NCBI GenBank assembly: GCA_036277115.1
Contig: DASUNM010000023.1
Location: forward strand, 558,001 to 622,000
Direction of reading: 5' to 3'
Length of the DNA: 64,000 bases
DNA from: Pyrinomonadaceae bacterium
GTDB taxonomy: Bacteria > Acidobacteriota > Blastocatellia > Pyrinomonadales > Pyrinomonadaceae
Made by a program: the position numbers and the translations under genes. Below are positions 49,167 through 58,004 of this stretch, piece after piece. A model generated the notes under the pieces. It was not told the origin of the DNA. It saw nothing but the letters and a program-made list of their open reading frames with translations, and made no database searches. Positions within the stretch are counted from its first letter, which is position 1; each line of letters starts with the position of its first letter.

Positions 49167-49841
49167 CTAGCCACTATCGTTCGCGCCGCCGTGACGAACT
49201 TCTCGATGGCCGTCGAACCACCACGCAAGCGGCACGAACAGGAAACTGGAGAGCGCGCCGATGGCTAACTTGTTCACGCTCGACGGCGCAGGTCCGAACA
49301 CGACGACTCCATAGAGGGCAACGATCGCGGCTACGAAAGCCCAGAAACCATAACTTCCAAACTTATCTTTCGCTCTTGTCTGAAATATATAGATTGCCAC
49401 TCCCACCGCCAGCAGCGTCAGCTCAACCGCCACCGCAATCCAACGACGGTTCCATAATCCCAGACCTAACAGACGGCTGCTGCCCGCTTGCAAAGGCAAA
49501 CCCGGCCAGTGCATCACGTAATCCAGCAGCCAGTGGCTGATAACTCCGACCCAAACCGCGATCGCGCCGGCGAGATAGCGCGCGACTCCGAAATAGATGG
49601 ACGCGAACAAAGTCGCCCATCCGAGCGCGGCCACCAGTCCATGTGAGATCGGATATGAATCGAATTGCAGCCGAAGAAATGGATTGGGACTATCGACGAT
49701 CGAGACGTGCTCCCAACCGATCAGCACTAATACCGGCCAAATGAGATCGAGAAGAATTGGCGCGGCAATCAGGATTCCGAGTGAAGTTCTCGGCGCAAAC
49801 CGCTTCGCTGCAAGCCCAACCGCATAGTGTCCGACAAACAT
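49167..49841 (-). CDS. Multi-spanning membrane protein, possibly YdjM-like metal-dependent hydrolase
   Basis: A 224-residue protein with about six helices. 'MFVGHYAVGLAAKRFAP' at the start, 'PISHGLVAALGW' and 'VISHWLLDYVMHWPG' supply His and Asp residues inside helices, as in the YdjM/LexA-binding putative inner-membrane hydrolases. The active metal site is inferred. It converges with the YeaQ-like gene and is divergent from actA. Confidence 0.6.
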   Translation of the reverse strand: MFVGHYAVGLAAKRFAPRTSLGILIAAPILLDLIWPVLVLIGWEHVSIVDSPNPFLRLQFDSYPISHGLVAALGWATLFASIYFGVARYLAGAIAVWVGVISHWLLDYVMHWPGLPLQAGSSRLLGLGLWNRRWIAVAVELTLLAVGVAIYIFQTRAKDKFGSYGFWAFVAAIVALYGVVVFGPAPSSVNKLAIGALSSFLFVPLAWWFDGHREVRHGGANDSG

Positions 49842-49878
49842 TTGTGAGATCGCATGCTACCACTTATTAAACAATCGT

Positions 49879-49907
49879 TTGAAAAATATTCGGCTTCTCG
49901 TTAAAGT
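49879..49907 (+). promoter_or_regulatory. Possible promoter for the act operon
   Basis: TTGAAA (49879-49884), 17-nt spacer, TAAAGT (49902-49907), about 125 nt before actA. The match is moderate. The DNA around it is AT-richer than the flanks, which fits a control region. Confidence 0.35.
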
Positions 49908-50031
49908 AAGCGCACTACAAGCAATTCGAGTACTACTTTGGAGAAACGTTGAGATGCGGGAATTGCCCCGCTCGCCCGGAACGAGGACGTGGTAGTTTGT
50001 CTTCGTAAGGGTTTTAGATTCATCTGCGGCA

Positions 50032-50706
50032 ATGCCTCAGATATTTCGACACAGCACAAACTATCTGGCGCGAGCCACGATTTTTGGCGCCATTTTCTTT
50101 CTGGTCGCCGCGATGTTCGTTGGCGTCGGCATCAATCGTTCTGGCTGGAACACCGGCGCGTACATCGAGCGCCAACAACCAATTCAATTTAGTCATAAGC
50201 ATCACGTGGGCGATGACGGCGTCGATTGCCGCTACTGCCACACGAGTGTGGAGACATCTGCGTCGGCCGGCATTCCGTCCACTGATGTTTGCATGAGCTG
50301 CCACAAACAGATCTGGGCGGACAGTCCTTACCTCGAGCCGGTGCGCGCCAGTTTTAAGACGGGCAAGCCTTTGGAGTGGATTCGCGTGCACGACTTGCCG
50401 GACTACGCATACTTCAATCACTCGATTCACGTGAATAAAGGCGTCGGCTGTTCGACGTGTCACGGGCGCATCGACGAGATGCCGGTCGTTTATCAGACGG
50501 CATCGCTGCAGATGGAGTGGTGCCTCGAGTGTCATCGCAAGCCCGAGCAATACGTGCGACCGCAGGAAAAAGTGTTCGACATGGAATGGCAGCCGCCTGC
50601 TAACCAGAAAGACGAAGGGGCAAGGTTGGTGCAGAAGTACAACATTCAGATCAAGACGAACAAGGGTCAGAGTGTTTTGACAAGCTGTTCAACCTGTCAC
50701 CGGTAG
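50032..50706 (+). CDS. actA: Alternative Complex III subunit ActA, pentahaem cytochrome c
   Basis: A 224-residue membrane-anchored cytochrome. One N-terminal helix (about residues 15-33) is followed by five CxxCH haem sites: 'CRYCH' (66-70), 'CMSCH' (87-91), 'CSTCH', 'CLECH' and 'CSTCH' at the very end. The pentahaem count and the short anchor fit ActA, which takes electrons inside Alternative Complex III, a quinol oxidase/periplasmic carrier reductase that replaces cytochrome bc1. It is the first gene of the operon; actB follows after 64 bp that hold a perfect inverted repeat. Confidence 0.95.
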   Translation: MPQIFRHSTNYLARATIFGAIFFLVAAMFVGVGINRSGWNTGAYIERQQPIQFSHKHHVGDDGVDCRYCHTSVETSASAGIPSTDVCMSCHKQIWADSPYLEPVRASFKTGKPLEWIRVHDLPDYAYFNHSIHVNKGVGCSTCHGRIDEMPVVYQTASLQMEWCLECHRKPEQYVRPQEKVFDMEWQPPANQKDEGARLVQKYNIQIKTNKGQSVLTSCSTCHR

Positions 50707-50708
50707 GA

Positions 50709-50763
50709 GTGGCACAGACTTCAGTCTGTGAAAGCGGAAACCACAGACTAAAGTCTGTGCCAC
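50709..50763. repeat. Perfect 13-bp inverted repeat between actA and actB
   Basis: GTGGCACAGACTT at 50709-50721 and AAGTCTGTGCCAC at 50751-50763 are exact complements, with an inner CAGTCTGTG...CACAGACT pair and a short loop. It makes a strong hairpin in the mRNA just before the actB start (50771). It could lower or pause read-through or protect mRNA ends. Confidence 0.85.
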
Positions 50764-50770
50764 AAAGCTA

Positions 50771-53700
50771 ATGAGTAACGATCGTCACATCAATTTCAAG
50801 CTTCTTCGAGATCGCATCATGCGTGATCAACCACCCGCTACAGGTGGTTCTGACTCCACTTCGTCGCCCAAAGAATACTGGCGTTCGCTGGAAGATCTCG
50901 CGGGTTCGCCAATCGTCGAAGAGTTCGTGCGACGCGAGTTCCCGCATGCCGCCGACGAATGGAATGACCCCGTCGAGCGCAGAACGTTCCTTAAGATCAT
51001 GGGTGCGTCGCTGGCACTCGCCGGCTTGAGTGGTTGCGTGATCCAACCACCCGAGAAGGTTGTTCCATACGTTCGCCAACCTGAAGAACTCATCCCGGGT
51101 AAAGGATTGTTCTTTGCCACCGCAATGACGTTGGGCGGTGTCGCGGTGCCTTTGCTCGTGCGCAGCAATGAAGGACGGCCGACGAAGATCGAAGGTAATC
51201 CCGAACATCCCAGCAGCGGCGGATCCACGGCGAGCGATATTTTTTCCCAAGCCTCGATCCTTTCGCTCTACGACCCAGATCGTTCGCAAACGCCGCTCTA
51301 TCGCGGCGAAACGCGCCCCTGGACAACATTCGTCGCTGAGATTCGCGGGCTGCTCGAAAGAGAAAACGATGGCATCCGCGCGAAACGCGGCGCCGGCCTG
51401 CGCTTTCTGACTGAGGCGATTACTTCGCCAAGTCTCGCGGCGCAGATGCGGCAAATTCTCACGGACTTTCCCGAAGCGAAGTGGCATCAGTACGAACCGC
51501 TCAATCGCGACAACGCGCGCGCCGGCGCGATCCTCGCGTTCGGCCAGGACGTGCACACGACCTACGACTTCAGTAAAGCTGATCGGATTCTTTCGCTCGG
51601 TTCTGATTTCTTAAATGGTCATCCGGAGAATCTGCGCTACGCGCGCGATTACGCGCGTCGCCGCGGCGTCGATCGCAACCAGACAGAGATGAATCGGCTG
51701 TACGTGATTGAAAGCACGCCGACATTGACGGGCGCGAATGCCGATCATCGGTTCGCCGTGAAGCCCAGCGAAATGATGAAGTCGATCGGCCCCGCCATCA
51801 TTCAATCGTTCGGCAAAACCCAAGCCAGCGCGGGTATCATCGTCCCGGTCGGCTCGCTCAACGCAGTTCAGCAAGACCTCATGAGTCACAGAGGCTCGTC
51901 GCTTGTTATTGTCGGCGCGGATCAACCTGATTACGTCCACGCGATGGGCCACGCGATGAACGATTCGTTAGGCAACGTCGGCAAGACAGTCTTCTACAGC
52001 GATCCGCTCGAAGCGAACTCAGTCGATCAAACACAGTCGCTGCGTGAACTCGTTACCGACATCGATGGTGGCAGAGTCGAGACGCTGGTAATCATCGGAG
52101 GCAACCCGGCTTATAACACGCCGATTGATCTGCGGCTCGATTTCAATCGGCTGAGCAAGGTAAAGCTGCGCGCGCACCTGAGTCTCGACAACAACGAAAC
52201 GTCGGACATTTGTCATTGGCACATTCCGGCGGCGCACTATCTGGAATCGTGGGGCGACACCCGCGCGTACGACGGGACCGTGACGCTGGTGCAGCCGCTG
52301 ATCGCGCCGCTGTACGACGGCAAGACCGCGCACGAGATGCTCGCGCTGTTCTCGGATAACTACGACAAAAGGCCTTACGAAATTGTGAAAGAGTACTGGC
52401 GAACTGCGGGAGCCCGGAGTCAGGAGTTAGGAGCCGGAACAACAGCAGGGCTCAGGAGTCAGCAGTCGGGAGCCGCGCGCACCGCTTCAGCTCAGCCAAG
52501 CGCTTCACCTTCGCCAACACCGGCGTCTTCACCAACGCCGGCGACCTCCACCGATTTCGAGAGCCAGTGGCGCAAGTGGCTGCACGATGGGTTCATTCCC
52601 AATACCGCACTGCCGGCGAAAACAGTTGCGGCAAAGTCAGATTGGGCAAGCGCCCTGCAAAATGCAGGCGGGACGCCTGCTCCGGCAAACACTTTCGAAC
52701 TGGTCTTTCGTTCGGATCCATCAATATACGACGGACGCTTCGCGAACAACGGCTGGCTCCAGGAATTGCCGAAGCCGCTCACCAAAGTCACCTGGGACAA
52801 CGTCGCATACGTCAGTCCGGCCACCGCGCAAAAGCTCGGCGTGACGCCACCGAATTACGAAGAAGACAAAAAGGGCAAGCAGGCTTTCGTTGACATGGTC
52901 CAGCTTGGGCTGGGCGACAAGACGGTCAGCAAATCAGTCCCCGTGTGGGTGATGCCGGGGCAGCCGGATGACGTTATTACGATTCATCTCGGCTATGGAC
53001 GATTGTTCGGCGGACGCATCGCGCCGAACGTCGGTTTCAGCGCATACGACATTCGGCGTTCGGACATGGCCTGGACGGCGGCCGGCGCGTGGGTCAACAA
53101 AACCGGTCAGCGGTACGAACTGGCGACCACGCAAGTGCACTTCAGTATGCAGGCGCCGTCCGAGACGAAGCCGCGCGACATCCTGCGCGAGTACTCAATC
53201 AAAGAATACGAGCACGACAAAGATCATCTACGCGAAGAGCAAGCGCATTTAAAAGAAGAGCTGCACGAACTCTCTTTGTATCCCGAATTCGATTACAAGA
53301 ATCAGGGGCTGGGCTACGCGTGGGGCATGTCGATTGACTTGAACAGTTGTATCGGCTGCAACGGCTGCATGGTCGCCTGCCAGGCGGAAAACAATATTCC
53401 GATTGTCGGCAAGGAACAGGTCGCGCGCGGCCGCTCAATGCACTGGATTCGGGTCGATTCTTATTTCAAAGGTGAAGAGGCGAAACCTGAAGGGCCATTC
53501 TTCCAACCCGTGCCTTGCATGCATTGCGAGAACGCGCCGTGCGAACCGGTCTGCCCGGTGCACGCGACGGTGCACAGCGCGGAAGGCCTGAATGACATGG
53601 TTTACAACCGGTGCGTCGGGACGAAGTACTGCTCGAACAACTGCCCTTACAAAGTGCGCCGCTTCAACTTTTTCCTTTACAACGACTGGGACACGCCGAC

Positions 53701-54028
53701 TTATCAGTTGATGCGCAATCCGGACGTGTCGGTGCGCAGCCGCGGCGTGATGGAGAAATGCACTTACTGCGTCCAGCGAATTCAGGCCACAAAGATTCAG
53801 TCAGAGATTGAAGGCCGTCCGGTGCGCGACGGCGAGATCGTGACCGCATGCCAGCAGGTCTGCCCGACGGAAGCGATCGTATTCGGCAATATTAACGATC
53901 CGAACAGCAAGGTTTCGAAATTGAAAGCGCTCGAGCGCGATTATGGATTGCTCGCGGAGCTGAACACGCGGCCCAGGACAACGTACTTGGCGGCGTTGAG
54001 GAATCCGAATCCGGAAATTAAGGGATAG
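50771..54028 (+). CDS. actB: Alternative Complex III subunit ActB, molybdopterin-like domain fused to Fe-S domain
   Basis: A 1085-residue periplasm-facing subunit. Residues 1-70 lead to a twin-Arg-like lipoprotein signal ('RRTFLKIMGASLALAGLSGC', 70-89). A long molybdopterin-oxidoreductase-like domain (about 100-800) follows; in ActB it binds no Mo cofactor. The Fe-S domain has four Cys clusters: 'CIGCNGCMVAC' (near 860), 'CMHCENAPCEPVC' (near 917), 'CVGTKYCSNNC' (near 947) and 'CTYC...CQQVC' (near 996-1030). ActB passes electrons from ActA/ActE haems inside the complex. A heptamer repeat (52408-52474) adds a Pro/Ser/Thr/Ala-rich linker near residue 545. Confidence 0.95.
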   Translation: MSNDRHINFKLLRDRIMRDQPPATGGSDSTSSPKEYWRSLEDLAGSPIVEEFVRREFPHAADEWNDPVERRTFLKIMGASLALAGLSGCVIQPPEKVVPYVRQPEELIPGKGLFFATAMTLGGVAVPLLVRSNEGRPTKIEGNPEHPSSGGSTASDIFSQASILSLYDPDRSQTPLYRGETRPWTTFVAEIRGLLERENDGIRAKRGAGLRFLTEAITSPSLAAQMRQILTDFPEAKWHQYEPLNRDNARAGAILAFGQDVHTTYDFSKADRILSLGSDFLNGHPENLRYARDYARRRGVDRNQTEMNRLYVIESTPTLTGANADHRFAVKPSEMMKSIGPAIIQSFGKTQASAGIIVPVGSLNAVQQDLMSHRGSSLVIVGADQPDYVHAMGHAMNDSLGNVGKTVFYSDPLEANSVDQTQSLRELVTDIDGGRVETLVIIGGNPAYNTPIDLRLDFNRLSKVKLRAHLSLDNNETSDICHWHIPAAHYLESWGDTRAYDGTVTLVQPLIAPLYDGKTAHEMLALFSDNYDKRPYEIVKEYWRTAGARSQELGAGTTAGLRSQQSGAARTASAQPSASPSPTPASSPTPATSTDFESQWRKWLHDGFIPNTALPAKTVAAKSDWASALQNAGGTPAPANTFELVFRSDPSIYDGRFANNGWLQELPKPLTKVTWDNVAYVSPATAQKLGVTPPNYEEDKKGKQAFVDMVQLGLGDKTVSKSVPVWVMPGQPDDVITIHLGYGRLFGGRIAPNVGFSAYDIRRSDMAWTAAGAWVNKTGQRYELATTQVHFSMQAPSETKPRDILREYSIKEYEHDKDHLREEQAHLKEELHELSLYPEFDYKNQGLGYAWGMSIDLNSCIGCNGCMVACQAENNIPIVGKEQVARGRSMHWIRVDSYFKGEEAKPEGPFFQPVPCMHCENAPCEPVCPVHATVHSAEGLNDMVYNRCVGTKYCSNNCPYKVRRFNFFLYNDWDTPTYQLMRNPDVSVRSRGVMEKCTYCVQRIQATKIQSEIEGRPVRDGEIVTACQQVCPTEAIVFGNINDPNSKVSKLKALERDYGLLAELNTRPRTTYLAALRNPNPEIKG
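52408..52474. repeat. Heptamer tandem repeat inside actB (GGAGTCA/GGAGTTA)
   Basis: 'cggagtcaggagttaggagccgg' followed by 'ctcaggagtcagcagtcgggagcc': about six degenerate 7-bp units, in frame, translated as part of 'AGARSQELGAGTTAGLRSQQ'. The following 30 residues are a Pro/Ser/Thr linker. Core ActB domains on both sides are intact. Confidence 0.75.
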
Positions 54029-54098
54029 GTCCCATCCGTCCCGTACGTCGCCTATGTCCCATGAGACGAATGGGACGCATGGGACAAATGGGACGTAT
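54026..54098. repeat. CCCATCCGT/ATGGGACG short repeat between actB and actC
   Basis: 'ggtcccatccgtcccgtacgtcgcctatgtcccatgagacgaatgggacgcatgggacaaatgggacgtat': about nine 9-bp units of the GGGACGNAT class, left half complementary to right half. It starts at the actB stop and ends 7 bp before the actC start. Confidence 0.7.
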
Positions 54099-54104
54099 CA
54101 GTAA

Positions 54105-55490
54105 ATGGACGAACCACGCGACCAACACACATCGATTCACGGAACGCATCCGGTGGTTGGGACTGAGCTGACCTTCGGTTCAGTCACCGACAAGATCAGC
54201 TCGATCGTCTTGAAGCGCAAGACGCCGATCGGCTGGTTCGTCGGTTTTGCGATCTCGTTCGTGTTGTTCCAGTTGTTGCTCCTCACGATCACGAGCCTGC
54301 TGTTTGAAGGTATTGGCTTGTGGGGCGTCAACGTACCGGTCGCGTGGGGTCTCGACATTCTGAACTTCGTCTGGTGGATCGGAATCGGTCACGCGGGGAC
54401 TTTGATTTCGGCGATTCTGCTGTTGCTGCGTCAGAAGTGGCGCACCTCGATCAATCGCTTCGCCGAAGCGATGACCTTATTCGCGGTCGCGCAGGCCGGA
54501 ATGTTCCCCGTCATGCACCTGGGGCGGCCGTGGCTTATGTACTGGCTGTTTCCGTATCCGAACACGATGGGCATCTGGCCGCAGTTCCGCAGCCCTTTGA
54601 TGTGGGACGTGTTTGCGGTTTCGACGTACGCCACTGTCTCGGCGCTGTTCTGGTTCATTGGCTTGATTCCCGATTTCGCTACGCTGCGCGATCGCGCGAA
54701 GAGCAAAGGGTTCCGGATGATCTACGGAATGTTGGCGATGGGCTGGCGCGGTTCTGCGCGTCACTGGCATCGCTACGAGATGGCCTATCTGCTGCTGGCC
54801 GGGTTGGCGACGCCGCTCGTGCTTTCCGTGCACACGATCGTCAGCTTCGACTTTGCCGTCGGCGTGATTCCGGGATGGCACGCGACGATCTTTCCACCTT
54901 ACTTCGTGGCCGGCGCGATCTACGCGGGCTTCGCCATGGTTTTGCTGCTGACGATTCCGTTGCGACTGGTTTATGGCCTCGAGAGCTTTATCACCATGCG
55001 CCACATGCACAACATGGCGAAGGTGATGCTCGCGACCGGCCTGATCGTCGTGTACGGCTACATGATGGAAGCGTTCTTCGGCTGGTACAGCGGCAATCCG
55101 TACGAGAGTTTCATGATTTGGAACCGCATGCACGGGCCGTACGCCCTCTACTACTGGGCGCTGATTCTGTGCAACGGACTGGTGCCGCAACTGCTGTGGA
55201 TTAAGAAAGTACGATCGAATCTGCTGGCGCTGTGGCTGATTTCGTTCGTAGTAAGCATCGGCATGTGGCTGGAAAGATTCGTGATCGTCGTCACAAGTTT
55301 GCATCGCGAATACCTGCCGTCGTCGTGGGGATTCTACGAGCCGACGCGTTGGGATTGGGCGATGTTCATCGGCACGATCGGATTTTTCCTCAGCCTGGTG
55401 TTTCTGTTCATTCGCTTCCTGCCGATGATTTCGATTTTTGAGATGCGCACGATTTTACCGGAAGCCGAGGTTGAGGCGGAGGAACCATAG
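54105..55490 (+). CDS. actC: Alternative Complex III subunit ActC, NrfD-like quinol-binding membrane subunit
   Basis: A 461-residue integral membrane protein with about ten helices. The NrfD/PsrC-type pattern is clear: 'VWWIGIGHAGTLISAILLLL', 'MFPVMHLGRPWLMYWLFPYPNTMGIWPQFRSPLMWD', 'SVHTIVSFDFAVGVIPGWHATIFPPYFVAGAIY' and 'LERFVIV'. The conserved acidic and His residues in these helices form the quinol site in the ActC family. It starts 76 bp after actB, and the gap is filled by a short repeat. Confidence 0.95.
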   Translation: MDEPRDQHTSIHGTHPVVGTELTFGSVTDKISSIVLKRKTPIGWFVGFAISFVLFQLLLLTITSLLFEGIGLWGVNVPVAWGLDILNFVWWIGIGHAGTLISAILLLLRQKWRTSINRFAEAMTLFAVAQAGMFPVMHLGRPWLMYWLFPYPNTMGIWPQFRSPLMWDVFAVSTYATVSALFWFIGLIPDFATLRDRAKSKGFRMIYGMLAMGWRGSARHWHRYEMAYLLLAGLATPLVLSVHTIVSFDFAVGVIPGWHATIFPPYFVAGAIYAGFAMVLLLTIPLRLVYGLESFITMRHMHNMAKVMLATGLIVVYGYMMEAFFGWYSGNPYESFMIWNRMHGPYALYYWALILCNGLVPQLLWIKKVRSNLLALWLISFVVSIGMWLERFVIVVTSLHREYLPSSWGFYEPTRWDWAMFIGTIGFFLSLVFLFIRFLPMISIFEMRTILPEAEVEAEEP

Positions 55491-55522
55491 GTCGTATAGG
55501 TCATATAGGACCCATAGGTCTT

Positions 55523-56068
55523 ATGAAAGCGAGCACACAACCAAAACTCTACGGCGTCATGGCCCAGTTCGATAATCCGAGTCAGCTGGTCGCGGCCGCG
55601 CGCGAAGCGTACTCAGCGGGCTATCGGCAGATTAATGGCTACTCGCCGTTTCCGATCGAAGAGTTGGATGAAGCGATTGGTTTCAAGCGCACGACGCTGC
55701 CGTACATTGTGTTTGCGGGTGGTTTGCTCGGGGCCCTGGGCGGCTACTTCATGCAGTACTGGATGGAAGTGGTTGACTATCCTCTCATCGTCGGCGGCAA
55801 ACCATTCAACAGCTGGCCCGCATTCATTCCGATTACGTTTGAATGCACGATCCTGGGAGCCGCGTTTGCGGCCGTGTTCGGGATGCTGGCGCTGAATAAG
55901 CTGCCGCAGCCCTATCACCCGGTTTTTAACGCGCCGAGCTTTGCCCTGGCGACGCGCGACAGTTTCTTCCTGGTGATCGAAGCAAAGGATGTGATGTTCA
56001 ATCACGATGAAGCCGTGCGGTTCCTGAAGAATTTGGATCCGAGAGAAGTGGTCGATGTTGAGCTTTAG
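55523..56068 (+). CDS. actD: Alternative Complex III subunit ActD (DUF3341)
   Basis: A 181-residue protein. A cytoplasmic N-terminal domain (about residues 1-55, 'PKLYGVMAQFDNPSQLVAAAREAYSAGYRQINGYSPFPIEEL') is followed by two membrane helices (about 57-78 and 100-125) and a short C-terminal domain. DUF3341 is the hallmark of ActD, which stabilises the membrane arm. It overlaps actE by 14 bp. Confidence 0.93.
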   Translation: MKASTQPKLYGVMAQFDNPSQLVAAAREAYSAGYRQINGYSPFPIEELDEAIGFKRTTLPYIVFAGGLLGALGGYFMQYWMEVVDYPLIVGGKPFNSWPAFIPITFECTILGAAFAAVFGMLALNKLPQPYHPVFNAPSFALATRDSFFLVIEAKDVMFNHDEAVRFLKNLDPREVVDVEL

Positions 56069-56804
56069 AAAACAGAAGTCAGAAGTCAGAAGTCAGATAT
56101 CAGGAGAACTGATCAAGACGGCTCCGCGTCTCCGCGTCTCCGTGTCTCCGTGTCTTCTTCTGCTACTGCTCACTGCCTTCTGCTCACTGCTCACTGGTTG
56201 CCGTCGCGACATGCAGGATCAGCCGCGCATGAAACCTTATCGCGCGAACGCGCTTCACAACGGGCAGCAGCCGCTCATTGGCACAGTGCCGCGCGGTCAC
56301 TTGAAAGAGAATCGCGAATTCTATTTCGGAAAGAAGCTGACGGCAGAAAGTCTGAGCGGAGAGCAGCAAAGTCAGCGGCCTGGCCAAGCAACGCCCGGAA
56401 CCGCCGCCAACGCGTTTCCGGATGATGTCGAGACGATCCCGATGACCATCACGAAGGCGGATCTGGATCGCGGACAGGAGCGCTACAACATTTACTGCTC
56501 CGTTTGTCATGGGATGACGGGTTACGGCGACGGAATTGTGGCGCGTCGCGGATTCAACCGGCCTTCGCCGGCGAGTTATCACCAGGATCGCCTGCGACAG
56601 GCGCCGGTCGGACATTTCTTTGACGTGATGACGAATGGCTGGGGCGCGATGCCGAGTTACGCATCGCAAGTTCCAGTCGAAGATCGATGGCGCATCGCTG
56701 CCTACGTTCGCGCTCTACAGTTGAGTCAGATGAAGGCAGACACTTCGACCACAGCTCAACCGGCTGCGTCACCAAGTCCAGCGGGGAATTCACAGCACAG
56801 ATGA
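56055..56804 (+). CDS. actE: Alternative Complex III subunit ActE, monohaem cytochrome c lipoprotein
   Basis: A 249-residue lipoprotein. The signal ends in the lipobox 'SLLTGC' with lipidated C49. The haem site is 'IYCSVCHGMTGYGDG' with the distal Met probably in 'GWGAMPSYASQ'. ActE hands electrons from Complex III toward the oxidase. The entire hydrophobic leader (56122-56198) is made of tandem 8-bp and 7-bp repeats, so the signal peptide seems to have been built from them. The start overlaps actD, and the stop overlaps actF as ATGA. Confidence 0.93.
   Translation: MLSFRKQKSEVRSQISGELIKTAPRLRVSVSPCLLLLLLTAFCSLLTGCRRDMQDQPRMKPYRANALHNGQQPLIGTVPRGHLKENREFYFGKKLTAESLSGEQQSQRPGQATPGTAANAFPDDVETIPMTITKADLDRGQERYNIYCSVCHGMTGYGDGIVARRGFNRPSPASYHQDRLRQAPVGHFFDVMTNGWGAMPSYASQVPVEDRWRIAAYVRALQLSQMKADTSTTAQPAASPSPAGNSQHR
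56071..56098. repeat. Heptamer tandem repeat (AGTCAGA) at the actD/actE junction
   Basis: Three perfect 'agtcaga' units and a partial one just after the actD stop, translated in actE as 'KSEVRSQ'. Same 7-bp class as 35265-35307. Confidence 0.8.
56122..56196. repeat. 8-bp then 7-bp tandem repeats encoding the ActE signal peptide
   Basis: First 'ctccgcgt' x2 and 'ctccgtgt' x2 (56122-56155), then 'ctgctactgctcactgccttctgctcactgctcactgg' (to 56196), made of CTGCTCA heptamers. Read in frame they give the Arg/Val/Ser start and the Leu-rich hydrophobic core up to the lipobox Cys. Confidence 0.8.
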
Positions 56805-57985
56805 TCCAGGGCTACACACCTCCGACAGACCTTACTCGCGTGCGCAACATCGCGCTCGGCGTCGGCGTGGTGTTTACGCTGCTGATGATCGTGGGCGCGC
56901 TTTTCGATCGCCCTCATTTCTTCCACGGCTATCTGGTTGGCTACATTTTCTGGGTCGGGATCTCCGTCGGCAGCCTTGCGCTGCTCATGCTGCAGCACTT
57001 AACCGGCGGCGCGTGGGGACTGGTAATCCGTCGAGTGCTCGAAGCTTCGACGCGCACGCTGCCGCTGATGGTCCTGCTGTTTGTGCCAATCATCATCGGT
57101 CTCAATCACATTTATGCGTGGACGGATCCGGCTGTCATGAACAAGACGGAGGCGTTGCAGAAAAAGGCCGCCGCGTATTTGAATCCGTCGTTCTTCGTCA
57201 TCCGCGCGGTGATCTATTTCGTCATCTGGTCGGCCCTGGCCATGCTTCTGAACTGGCTTTCGCTCCAGCAGGACCGGGGCGCGGGCCGAAAAGTAAAAAA
57301 GAAGATGCAAATGGTCAGCGGCCCCGGACTCGGACTTCTGATCCTGAGCGTCACGTTTGCGGCGGTCGATTGGGCGATGTCGCTTGATCCGGCCTGGTAC
57401 TCAACCATCTACGGATTGATTTTTGTCGCGTCGTGGAGCTTGAGTGCGCTCGCGTTCACCACTTTGGTGATGACGTGGCTGTCAGCGCGGGCGCCGATGG
57501 ACACAGTCGTGCAGCGGTCGCACTATCACGATTGGGGAAACCTGACGCTGGCGCTGGTGATGCTTTGGACGTACTTCGCGTTCTCGCAGTACCTGATCAT
57601 CTGGTCGGCGAACTTGCCGGAGGAAACGACGTGGTACGTCGCGCGCGCGCGTGGGGGTTGGGGCAAGATCGCGATAATTATCGTAATCCTGCAATTCGCA
57701 TTTCCGTTTATGACGCTTTTGTCGCGGGCGACGAAAAAGAGCGCGCCGAAGTTGGCGATGCTCGCCGGTCTCATTCTGTTGATGCGAATCCTCGACGCGA
57801 TTTGGCTGGTTGAACCAACGTACAGCCACGGACATTTTGTTTTGAACTGGATGGATTTTGTCGCGCCGATCGCGATTGGCGGACTTTGGATCGGAACGTT
57901 CGCCTGGCAGCTGGAGAAGCGGCCGCTGCTGCCGATCAACGATCCGCAATTGGAGCAGGCGCTTGAGCCGGCCCACGGGCATTAG
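56801..57985 (+). CDS. actF: Alternative Complex III subunit ActF, NrfD-like membrane subunit
   Basis: A 394-residue membrane protein with about ten helices, homologous in pattern to ActC but without its quinol-site residues in full. Segments: 'VRNIALGVGVVFTLLMIVGALF', 'GYIFWVGISVGSLALLMLQHLTGGAWG', 'YFAFSQYLIIWSANLPEETTWYVAR' and 'LVEPTYSHGHFVLNWMDFVAPIAIGGLWIG'. The start at 56801 is chosen because it overlaps the actE stop (ATGA); a longer in-frame start at 56687 would run inside actE. Last canonical act gene. Confidence 0.94.
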   Translation: MIQGYTPPTDLTRVRNIALGVGVVFTLLMIVGALFDRPHFFHGYLVGYIFWVGISVGSLALLMLQHLTGGAWGLVIRRVLEASTRTLPLMVLLFVPIIIGLNHIYAWTDPAVMNKTEALQKKAAAYLNPSFFVIRAVIYFVIWSALAMLLNWLSLQQDRGAGRKVKKKMQMVSGPGLGLLILSVTFAAVDWAMSLDPAWYSTIYGLIFVASWSLSALAFTTLVMTWLSARAPMDTVVQRSHYHDWGNLTLALVMLWTYFAFSQYLIIWSANLPEETTWYVARARGGWGKIAIIIVILQFAFPFMTLLSRATKKSAPKLAMLAGLILLMRILDAIWLVEPTYSHGHFVLNWMDFVAPIAIGGLWIGTFAWQLEKRPLLPINDPQLEQALEPAHGH

Positions 57986-58004
57986 AGATTAGACGATTAA
58001 CTTC

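Noticed and set aside
50768..51556. 262-codon minus-strand frame opposite actB
   Set aside because: Opposite a strongly conserved subunit gene, with Arg-rich composition and no motif.
54320..55204. 294-codon open frame inside actC on the same strand
   Set aside because: It is out of frame with a clear NrfD-type membrane protein and its translation is rich in Arg, Asp and Gly with no domain pattern; a GC-driven shadow.
56071..56196. CRISPR-like array in the act operon
   Set aside because: Units are 7-8 bp in direct tandem without spacers and lie inside coding DNA.
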